Assembly (NCBI GenBank): GCA_016208685.1
Contig: JACQXM010000036.1
Span: 1 to 64,000 of the forward strand
Direction: 5' to 3'
Length of the DNA stretch: 64,000 nucleotides
Origin: Planctomycetota bacterium
GTDB lineage: Bacteria; Planctomycetota; Phycisphaerae; UBA1845
Below the pieces are notes generated by a model. The model searched no databases and was not told the DNA's origin. It was given only the letters and a program-made list of their open reading frames with translations. Made by a program: the position numbers and the translations under genes. Shown piece after piece: positions 37,490-44,831 of this stretch (positions are counted from its first letter, which is position 1; each line of letters starts with the position of its first letter).

Positions 37490-37558
37490 CTACGGCGCCG
37501 TCAGGTCGTTCCTCCGCGAGCGGAGGCACAACAACAGGCGCAATAGCACGCACACCAT
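37490..37558 (-). CDS. Candidate 22-residue leader peptide of the cysH operon
   Basis: ATG 37558 opens a 23-codon frame ending at TAG (37490-37492). The peptide is MVCVLLRLLLCLRSRRNDL followed by TAP. It holds two Cys codons, at positions 3 and 11, and a Leu/Arg-rich core. A 7-bp hairpin (CCTCCGC/GCGGAGG) lies within its coding sequence and the terminator starts 25 bases after the stop. It sits about 95 bases downstream of a promoter and about 135 bases before cysH. No strong Shine-Dalgarno is seen. Ribosome stalling on scarce cysteine could prevent termination; this is inferred from layout and is not demonstrated. Confidence 0.6.
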   Translation of the reverse strand: MVCVLLRLLLCLRSRRNDLTAP

Positions 37559-37658
37559 CGATTCCGGGGAATACGGCCGGCCTTCCGCACGGACGGATTT
37601 GACCGCCGCGAGCCGCACCGCACATCGAATGGAAACCTCTCCCCGATCATCAATTCAC

Positions 37659-37687
37659 ATGCTAATCATCGAGCACGCAGGTGTCAA
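37659..37687 (-). promoter_or_regulatory. Promoter of the cysH leader and operon
   Basis: Minus-strand TTGACA (37687-37682) is followed after exactly 17 bases by TAGCAT (37664-37659). The -35 is a perfect consensus. The transcript would start near 37652, giving a leader of about 300 bases before cysH that includes the leader ORF and the terminator. Confidence 0.7.
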
Positions 37688-37828
37688 CCCCGTGCCGCAG
37701 CGCTTCGGGTGGCAAAAACCCCTGTTTCGCATACCGTACCGGCGGCACGCGGCACGGACCGGATCGCCGGTGTCTCGAATCCGAGACGGCTTTATCGGCC
37801 GATGCCAGCGCGCCGGGAAGGCTGTGTC

Positions 37829-38992
37829 ATGTCCACGAAGGCGGTGGTTTTGGGGTGCGGGTTGGTCGGCGCGACGATGGCACGCGACTTGGCTGCCGAT
37901 AGCGCGTTCGAAGTTGCGGTCGTCGACGTCAGTGCCGAGCGCTTGGCGCAGGCAGCCGCTGGAGCGCGGCTGCATACCCGGCAGGAAGACCTGGCCGACA
38001 TGCGGCGCCTGGCGGCTCTGGTGGCGGACTTCGACCTCGTGCTCGGCGCCCTGCCCAGTGCCATCGGTTTTTCCGCGCTTCGGACCATCATCGAGGCCGG
38101 CAAGCCATACTGCGACATCACGTTCATGCCCGAGGACGCCTGGGAGCTTGACGACCTGGCGCGCCGCCGCGGGGTGCTGGCCGTGGTGGACTGCGGCGTG
38201 TCACCAGGGCTGTCGAATCTGGCCATCGGGCATGCCCATTCGCTCCTCGATCGAACCGAGCGCGCCGAGATTCTGGTGGGCGGGCTCCCCAAGGTCCGCC
38301 GCTGGCCGTTTCAGTATAAGGCGCCTTTCGCGCCCTCGGACGTCGTCGAGGAATACACGCGGCCGGCGCGGATCAAGGAGCACGGGCAAGTGGTCGTGCG
38401 CCCGGCGCTCTCCGAGCCGGAGCTGGTCGACCTGCCGCGCGTGGGAACGCTGGAGGCGTTTAACACCGACGGTCTGCGGAGCCTGCTGGCGACGCTCGAC
38501 ATCCCGAACATGAAGGAAAAGACACTTCGCTACCCCGGCCACGCGGAACTCATGCGGGTGTTTCGCGAAACCGGCTTCTTCGAGAAGCAGGAGATCGAGG
38601 TGCGCGGGGCGAAGGTCCGGCCGCTGGACGTCACCGCCAGGCTGCTGTTCCCCAAGTGGACGCACGAGCCGGGAGAGGAAGAGTTCACGGTCATGCGGGT
38701 GACGGTGGCGGGTGAGGCCGGCGGCCGGTCGTACTGCCACGTTTACGACCTGTACGATGAAACCGACCGCGCTTCCGGTGTCAGTTCCATGGCACGCACC
38801 ACGGGGTTCCCGTGCGCCATCGTCGCCCGTTTGATTGCCCGCGGGGAGCTTCGCGAGCCCGGCGTCCTTCCGCCCGAGCGGCTGGCGCGGCACGCCGGGG
38901 TCTTCGATCACATGGTGCGCGAACTCGCGGCGCGCGGAGTACACCTCACGCACTGCGTTAGCGGAATCGCCGCCGATCCCCCCAGCGCATGA
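37829..38992 (+). CDS. Saccharopine dehydrogenase family protein
   Basis: A 387-residue oxidoreductase. AVVLGCGLVGATMARDLA is the NAD(P)-binding start, DCGVSPGLSNLAIGHA and TLRYPGHAELMRVF match the substrate-side blocks of saccharopine dehydrogenase C-terminal domains, and the late GVSSMARTTGFPCAIVARLI is conserved in lysine-dehydrogenase-like members. Substrates are probably lysine-pathway or carboxyspermidine-type compounds; which is not clear. Start at ATG 37829 with GGGAAGG upstream; the longer in-frame extension runs over the cysH promoter. It is transcribed divergently from cysH. Confidence 0.8.
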   Translation: MSTKAVVLGCGLVGATMARDLAADSAFEVAVVDVSAERLAQAAAGARLHTRQEDLADMRRLAALVADFDLVLGALPSAIGFSALRTIIEAGKPYCDITFMPEDAWELDDLARRRGVLAVVDCGVSPGLSNLAIGHAHSLLDRTERAEILVGGLPKVRRWPFQYKAPFAPSDVVEEYTRPARIKEHGQVVVRPALSEPELVDLPRVGTLEAFNTDGLRSLLATLDIPNMKEKTLRYPGHAELMRVFRETGFFEKQEIEVRGAKVRPLDVTARLLFPKWTHEPGEEEFTVMRVTVAGEAGGRSYCHVYDLYDETDRASGVSSMARTTGFPCAIVARLIARGELREPGVLPPERLARHAGVFDHMVRELAARGVHLTHCVSGIAADPPSA

Positions 38993-39013
38993 GCCGACGC
39001 CGTCGCCCATGTG

Positions 39014-39552
39014 CCGGCGAGCCGCGAGCTTCGGCTCGCGCGGCCCCGTCAAAGTTGCTGATTGACCGGCTGGAAAGCCGGTCCCACAGCGCTGGTGGGT
39101 GGCCCACCGCTTTAGCGGTGGGGGAGCCGAGCGCTTCGCGAATGACGAATGGTGAATGCGGAATGCGGAAACAGAGCCGCGACCGTAAGGGAGCGGGCCT
39201 TTGCCGCTGGGGAACGGCTGCCGCGCCATCAGTACCGCGAGTGCCAACCAGCGGTCACTTGCACATTCTTCGAGGGACCCGCTCCACCCGAAGCACGACT
39301 CGTCCGCCCTACGGGCGGGAGCGGTTTGAGAAGGGTCCGATCCCCAGGGGCTCAAAGCCCCTGGCAACGCCCGCCGGCCCTCCGGGCCGCGTGGGCCACC
39401 GCTTCAGCGGTGGGGAAGCCGATTCGAATGGCAAGTGTCGGATAGCGAACGGCGGAAGCAAGTGCTCCGGCGAGCCGCGAGCTTCAGCTCCCGCGGCCCC
39501 GTTACAGTTGCTCATTGACCGGCTGGAAAGCCGGTCCCACAGCGCTGGTGGG
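39014..39552. repeat. Direct intergenic repeat pair with inverted mobile-like segment
   Basis: Two 86-base copies, 39014-39099 and 39467-39552, begin CCGGCGAGCCGCGAGCTTC and end GCTGGTGGG; they match except at a handful of positions. Between them lie small hairpins (ACCGCTTTAGCGGTGGGG and ACCGCTTCAGCGGTGGGG) and, at 39147-39199, the inverted copy of the element found at 36581-36632. The intervening DNA has no supported gene. Confidence 0.65.
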
Positions 39553-39665
39553 GAAATCGAAGATCGTGCGGGGCGTCGTGGACAAGTGTGCTGACGGCTG
39601 AAGGCACCCGCCGTACGCTGGCGCGGACATTCCGCGTTCCGCATCCACGATCTCGCATTCCGGAA

Positions 39666-40850
39666 CTACTTCGCAAGCAGCCTCCCCAGCAGGCCGCGGC
39701 GGGCCCCGGTCTTCCCGGACTCCTGCACCGCGTCGCCCAGGATGCGGCGCCCCATTTTTCCGATGGCGGCTCGCACGGGATTGCCGCGGTCGATGGCGGC
39801 GATGGGGCGGCCGAAATCCAGCGAGCGGGATACGAACTGGTAGTCGTTGGGAATGGACGCGAAGATCGGCTTGCCGATCGTCTCCTCCAAGTCCTTGCTG
39901 GTGATGCGCCCGCCGCTGCTGTCGCCGCGATTGACCACCACCTCGATGCGCTCCTCGGGAATCCCCAGCCGCAAGAGCATTTCACGATAACGGTTCACGT
40001 TGCGGATGCTGGGGACCAGGAGCTGGCAGACAATGATGATCAGGTCCGCCTGACCCAGCGCCGCGGTGATGCTGGGGTCCACATGCCGCGGAAGGTCGAC
40101 GATGGTCGTCTCATACACGGTCGCCATCAGGTCCAGCGTATGGTGCACGACGTCGGCGTTGATCGCCTCGCACTGCTCGACCTTGTCCGGCCGCGCCAGA
40201 AGGTGCACCTGGCAGGGGAGCGAGGTCAACACTCCGGCGAGAACGGTCCGGTCCACGTGCCCGCCGGATTCCGCCAGGTCGTAGAAGGTGTATTTGGGAT
40301 CGCAATCGAAGTTGATCGCCGCGTCGCCGAACTGGAAGTCCATGTCCACCAGGCCGCAGGGCTTGTCCGTCAGGTGCGCTACCTCCATCGCCAGGTTGCA
40401 GGCGATGGACGTTGTTCCCGCTCCGCCGCTGGCGCCGACGACGCAGATTCTCCGGCTCTTGGAGCGTGTCAGCAGCCGCTTGCTGGCCACACGGCTGACG
40501 GCCGTCGCCAGATCCACGGAGTCGATCGGCTCGCAGACGAACTGGTCGCACCCGGCACGGATGGTGGCGAGGATGGCATCCGGAGCCGTGACGTGGCTGA
40601 TGCCGATCAGGGCGATTTCGGGAAAGCGCGTGGCAACCTGGTCCACCACTTCGAGGGCCGACGCCTGGTCCGGATCCAGATGAAAGAAGATCAGGTTGAT
40701 GCCGGCCTCATGCAGCATGCCGGCGAGCTGTTCCGGCGACTTGGCCTCGGCAACCAGACGCACGAAGTTAAGACTGGTGATCTGCGCCCGCAGGGGCGCG
40801 GAGGACTCGGCCTCGGTGTTGTAGAGACAGACCTGTAGGATGTTGCTCAT
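39666..40850 (-). CDS. CpaE-like pilus-assembly ATPase (MinD/ParA fold)
   Basis: A 394-residue protein. Residues about 1-125 are a receiver-like domain (FFHLDPDQASALEVVDQV) typical of CpaE/TadZ; residues about 130-375 are a MinD-type ATPase with the deviant Walker A ICVVGASGGAGTTSIAC and downstream GLVDMDFQFGDAAINF, plus ETTIVDLPRHVDPSI. TadZ/CpaE localises tight-adherence pilus machinery at the pole. No other tad/cpa gene is in the window. Note that the usual signature Lys pair is partly replaced (GGAGTTS), as is common for CpaE. GGGGAAC precedes ATG 40850. Confidence 0.8.
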   Translation of the reverse strand: MSNILQVCLYNTEAESSAPLRAQITSLNFVRLVAEAKSPEQLAGMLHEAGINLIFFHLDPDQASALEVVDQVATRFPEIALIGISHVTAPDAILATIRAGCDQFVCEPIDSVDLATAVSRVASKRLLTRSKSRRICVVGASGGAGTTSIACNLAMEVAHLTDKPCGLVDMDFQFGDAAINFDCDPKYTFYDLAESGGHVDRTVLAGVLTSLPCQVHLLARPDKVEQCEAINADVVHHTLDLMATVYETTIVDLPRHVDPSITAALGQADLIIIVCQLLVPSIRNVNRYREMLLRLGIPEERIEVVVNRGDSSGGRITSKDLEETIGKPIFASIPNDYQFVSRSLDFGRPIAAIDRGNPVRAAIGKMGRRILGDAVQESGKTGARRGLLGRLLAK

Positions 40851-41326
40851 CGGTTCCCCATCGACCAGGCCGGCGCAGTCCCGCGTTGCGAACCGTCGTG
40901 TCCGGGTACGACGCTTAATGTATCGGTGGACCACGGCGGCGAGTTTGCCTGCCGTGTGAAACTACCCTGGCGTTCGGGATACGTCCGATAGCGACGCGAC
41001 AGGGCGTTCAACATTCCCGCAGCGCGCCGATGCCGGGCTGTGCGAAGGGGCGTCGTTGGTAGAGCGCCGGCCGAGTCCGCCGCGCCGCCTGTCTTCCGGG
41101 CCGGAGTTCCACCGCCGACCCCCCGGGCGTGCGACTTGGGCCACGTGTGCCGCGGTCCGGCTTGTGTTATGTTCCGTTCGGGCCGGACTGCGGTGGCGAT
41201 CCGGCGCCGCGTTAGCGGCGATTGCCCGCCGCCTCCTTGCACGGTCGCCATTGAGGGGGCGGGCGCTGGCTCGCACGGCGGCGCCGGATGGTGCGGCGTG
41301 ATCGAGCCCCGCGGATGCTTACGGCG
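40851..41326. other. Divergent intergenic region, no gene seen
   Basis: About 475 bases between the divergent cpaE-like and nadE genes. Minus-strand frames in it are Arg/Pro-rich and unsupported. No clear promoter pair was found. Confidence 0.4.
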
Positions 41327-42976
41327 ATGAAGGTCGCTCTGGCGCAGATCAACACCACGGTTGCCGACATCGACGGGAATACGGCGCGCATTCTTGACCG
41401 GCTGCGCTCGGCCCAGGACGCAGGCGCCGACCTGGTGGTCTTCCCTGAGCTCAGCGTTTTCGGATACCCGCCGAAGGACCTGGTCCGCCGCCGCGATCTG
41501 GTGCAACGCAACGTCGCCGCCCTGGAGCGTATCGCTGGGTGCTGCACGTCCGTCACCGCCGTGGTGGGCTTCGTCGCCCCCGATCCCGGCGGCGGGGGGA
41601 CCGGCATCCTCAACGCCGCCGCCGTCTGCCGCGGAGGGCGCATCATCGCCACCTACGCCAAACGCCTGCTCCCCACCTACGACGTGTTCGACGAATCACG
41701 TTACTTCAACGTGGGCGACGAGGTCCGCGTAGTGCCTTGCGGCGCCGGCGGGTCAGACACCGGCGTGGGCCTGACCATCTGTGAAGACCTGTGGAACGAC
41801 CGGCAGTTCGAGGATCGTCGGATTTACGGGGTGGATCCCGTGGCGCAGACGGTCGCCGCCGGCGCCGGGCTCCTTCTCAACCTTTCGGCGTCGCCGTATC
41901 GCGCCGGCAAGCAGGAGCAGCGTGAACGACTCTTTACGCAGCAGGTTCGCGACCATGGCGTCTCCCTGGTGTACGTCAACCTGGTGGGGGGCAACGATGA
42001 TCTGCTCTTCGATGGCGCCAGCCTGACGATCGACGCACAGGGGAACGTCGTGGCGCGGGCGAAGGCCTTCGACGAGGACCTCCTGTTGGTGGACCTCTCC
42101 GCCCCGGATACGGCGCGGCGCGAATGCTACCCGCGGCGCATCGAGGGAATTCGGCGGGCGCTGGTGATGGGTCTTCGGGATTACATCGTCAAGTGCGGGT
42201 TCGGGGGCGTGGTGCTGGGGCTTTCCGGCGGCGTGGATTCCGCGGTGACGGCGGTGCTGGCGGTGGAGGCCGTCGGCCGGCAAAGCGTGCACGGCGTAGC
42301 CATGCCTTCGCGGTACAGCAGCGCCCACAGCCTCGAAGACGCCGGGCTTCTGGCCGAGAACCTTGGCATCCGCTTCTCCGTTCTGCCCATCGAGGGAGTT
42401 CACCGCGCCGCGGAGCAGGCGCTGGTCGAGCCGTTCGCCGGCACGCCGCCGGGCATCGCCGAGGAGAACGTGCAGGCGCGCATCCGCGGCACTTTCCTCA
42501 TGGCCCTTTCCAACAAGTCCGGCGCGCTGCTGCTGACCACGGGCAACAAAAGCGAACTGGCGGTTGGCTACTGCACGCTCTACGGCGACATGTGCGGAGG
42601 CCTGGCGGTGCTCAGCGACGTTCCCAAGACCGTGGTGTACGAGCTGGCGCGACACCTCAATGCAACGTGGACGGGGCCGTGCATTCCCCAGCGAACGCTG
42701 GACAAGCCGCCTTCCGCGGAACTCAAGCCCGACCAGGCGGATCAGGACACGCTGCCGCCCTATGAAGTGCTGGATGCGATTCTGGAGCTCTACGTGGAGC
42801 AGGAGTTATGCGTTGCGGACATCGCCACTCGCGGCCTGGACCCGGTCACGGTGGAGCGCGTGGCGCGCTGGGTGGACCGCAGCGAATACAAACGCAAGCA
42901 GGCGGCCGTGGGCCTTAAGGTGACCAGCCGCGCCTTCGGCACCGGCCGGCGCATGCCCATCGCGGCCAGGTACTGA
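41327..42976 (+). CDS. nadE: Glutamine-dependent NAD+ synthetase
   Basis: A 549-residue two-domain enzyme. Residues about 1-250 are a nitrilase-type glutaminase (Glu in VVFPELSVFGYPPKDL, Lys in YAKRLLPTYDVFDE, Cys in LTICEDLW). Residues about 275-549 are the synthetase, with GLSGGVDSAVTAVLAV as ATP loop and TTGNKSELAVGYCTLYGD as the NaAD/ATP block. It turns NaAD into NAD+ using glutamine nitrogen. ATG 41327 gives the normal MKVALAQIN start; an ATG 4 codons earlier is possible. Its 3' end abuts the truncated duplicate of the CC-repeat gene. Confidence 0.92.
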   Translation: MKVALAQINTTVADIDGNTARILDRLRSAQDAGADLVVFPELSVFGYPPKDLVRRRDLVQRNVAALERIAGCCTSVTAVVGFVAPDPGGGGTGILNAAAVCRGGRIIATYAKRLLPTYDVFDESRYFNVGDEVRVVPCGAGGSDTGVGLTICEDLWNDRQFEDRRIYGVDPVAQTVAAGAGLLLNLSASPYRAGKQEQRERLFTQQVRDHGVSLVYVNLVGGNDDLLFDGASLTIDAQGNVVARAKAFDEDLLLVDLSAPDTARRECYPRRIEGIRRALVMGLRDYIVKCGFGGVVLGLSGGVDSAVTAVLAVEAVGRQSVHGVAMPSRYSSAHSLEDAGLLAENLGIRFSVLPIEGVHRAAEQALVEPFAGTPPGIAEENVQARIRGTFLMALSNKSGALLLTTGNKSELAVGYCTLYGDMCGGLAVLSDVPKTVVYELARHLNATWTGPCIPQRTLDKPPSAELKPDQADQDTLPPYEVLDAILELYVEQELCVADIATRGLDPVTVERVARWVDRSEYKRKQAAVGLKVTSRAFGTGRRMPIAARY

Positions 42977-42982
42977 GCCCGC

Positions 42983-43759
42983 GTGATTGCCGCAGTAGGG
43001 ATCCGGCGCCCCGCAACAGGGCGTCCCCTGCCCACAGCACGGATTGTCCGGGTTGCAACAAGGGTCCGGGCTGCCGCAACAAGGATCACTGGGGTTGCAA
43101 CAGGGATCGGGGCTCTCGCAACAGGGGTTGTCCGTCTGACCACAGCGGTTCGGATTGCCGCAGCAGGGATCGCTGGAGTTGCAGCACGGGTCCGGGCTCT
43201 CGCAGCAGCCAGGGTCGTAACAGCAACGGTTGCCGCAGCAGGGGTCGGGATTCCCGCAGCACGCGAAGATGCTGCCGCAACACGGATCGGGGTCGCCGCA
43301 GCACGGATCCGGGTTGTCGCAGCATTCGGGGTTGTTGCAGCACCGAGGCACCCGGCCGGTGAGCGGGTGCGGGCGGCAGGGGGGATCGTCGTCGTCACAC
43401 GGCGGCGACTGGCAGGTGTCGTCGCGTTCGCAATCCACCAGCGTCAGCACTGCGTCGAACACATCCTCGGGCGTGGCACGCGGGGGCGGCGGGTAAACCC
43501 GCAGAAGCTCCACCTCCGGACGCGCATAAACCGCCAGGCGGCAGCGGATGTTGTCCTGAAGCGCCTCCGGCCCGGTCGCGCCGGACACGCCCGCCACGGA
43601 GCCCGCGTCATCCGAAACCGCCATCAGCTCCCGCACCAGCGCCCACGTCGCCGGCCGCCAGTGGATTATATCCGCCACAGGCGACTCAAAGCCGATGCCG
43701 TCGTTTCCAATGGTGTTTGCGGGCGGTATGGACGGCCTGGAACGCAGGTTAAATCCCAA
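42983..43759 (-). pseudogene. Truncated duplicate of the CC-pair repeat protein
   Basis: The DNA 42983-43703 is a near-copy of 46191-46905, which lies inside the intact CC-repeat gene. The frame encodes GIGFESPVADIIHWRPATW and then the CC repeats (NPDPCCG, SPDPCCNSSDPCCG), but lacks the signal peptide and the first ~125 residues, and its downstream end runs into antisense nadE sequence, losing the last ~450 residues. A start-like ATG at 43759 exists but no secretion signal. Point differences such as PYC for PCC suggest it no longer evolves under the same constraint. It is probably a non-functional partial duplication. Confidence 0.8.
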
Positions 43760-43820
43760 GCAGCGGCACGCGTTCCGACGTGCCGCCAGATTGTCTCAAC
43801 CCATCGGATGGCTACGGGCA

Positions 43821-44816
43821 TCACTGCCTTCGCAACTTGTCCTGTTCGCGAAATACGATGCTGACGCAGAAGTACTGCGGATCCGAATCGGTCACTAGAA
43901 TCTGCATTTCGTCCCACCAGTGCGGCGGCACTTGTCGAAGGGCATGGGGATCCCGATTCGTCGTCCACTCGCGCGAGCGAATCAGCCCGCTAAACACGCG
44001 TACACCGTCGTACGTGGAGTCCGAGCCCTGCCCAACCAGCTCGGCCGCCTCCGCGAACGGAGCGCGAAGCAGTTTAACGAAGAGGGAATAAAACGCCGGT
44101 TTGTCGAAGAAATCCTCCAGGTTGTCAGCCAGGGGCCCACGCGAAAACTGGTCGGGGCGGGGCTTGACAAACAGTCGCTCCTTGCCGAAGAGCCGAAAGC
44201 GGATGAAGACTGCTTCCGGGTCGGACGCGCGGCGCCAGAGCGGGATCAACTGGACGCCCCCGGCCGCCCATGCGCCGTGGATGGCGTCCTCGACGCGAAG
44301 TTCGTCCGGCCGGCGGGAACAATCGACCTCGTACTCCGCCGTTGTCGCAATACCGTTCACCTCCGCCAGTGGCTTCACCTCACACGGCGTCAGCCCGTGC
44401 AGGTCGGCCGACTCCCAGTCCTTCGGAACATAGTCGTTTTGCAATACATCTCCCACCATCGCCTTGAACCGGGCGATTTCCGCTTCGGGCACGGCTTCCC
44501 GAGGCACTCGAATCCCATCGTTCCTGACGTCCCCCGTCAGGCCGGGTATGAAGTGACGAGTCCGCTCGCGGGCTCGGCGCATCGCGTGCAAGAAACAGGG
44601 GCGTCTGAACACGTCCGCGTCGTCATCGGCCGCCGAGCGGATACAGACGCAGCAGCTCATGTCGGCGTTATGAATGTGTGCGCGCTCGCCCCAAAACGGA
44701 CCGTGGAGAGCGTCCTGTCCGAATGCGGTGGACCATGTCGCCGTAAGCACGAGCGACGCGATTACACCACCTCGACACAGGACTGCACAGCTGGACGACG
44801 ATTCAGTCGAAGCCAC
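43821..44816 (-). CDS. Secreted protein of unknown function, partner of the CC-repeat protein
   Basis: A 331-residue protein that I do not recognise. GTG 44816 has GGAGAAGGG upstream. A signal peptide is likely (IASLVLTATWSTAFGQ). Early residues NADMSCCVCIRSAADDD hold a Cys-C-x-C group; the middle contains HFIPGLTGDVRNDGIRVP, and late residues read PPHWWDEMQILVTDSDPQYF. It starts 15 bases after the CC-repeat gene on the same strand, so the two are certainly co-transcribed. It does not contain the CC repeats itself. Its fold and role are unknown; a partner or accessory to the upstream protein is the simplest idea. Confidence 0.6.
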   Translation of the reverse strand: MASTESSSSCAVLCRGGVIASLVLTATWSTAFGQDALHGPFWGERAHIHNADMSCCVCIRSAADDDADVFRRPCFLHAMRRARERTRHFIPGLTGDVRNDGIRVPREAVPEAEIARFKAMVGDVLQNDYVPKDWESADLHGLTPCEVKPLAEVNGIATTAEYEVDCSRRPDELRVEDAIHGAWAAGGVQLIPLWRRASDPEAVFIRFRLFGKERLFVKPRPDQFSRGPLADNLEDFFDKPAFYSLFVKLLRAPFAEAAELVGQGSDSTYDGVRVFSGLIRSREWTTNRDPHALRQVPPHWWDEMQILVTDSDPQYFCVSIVFREQDKLRRQ

Positions 44817-44831
44817 AATCCCTTCTCCAAC

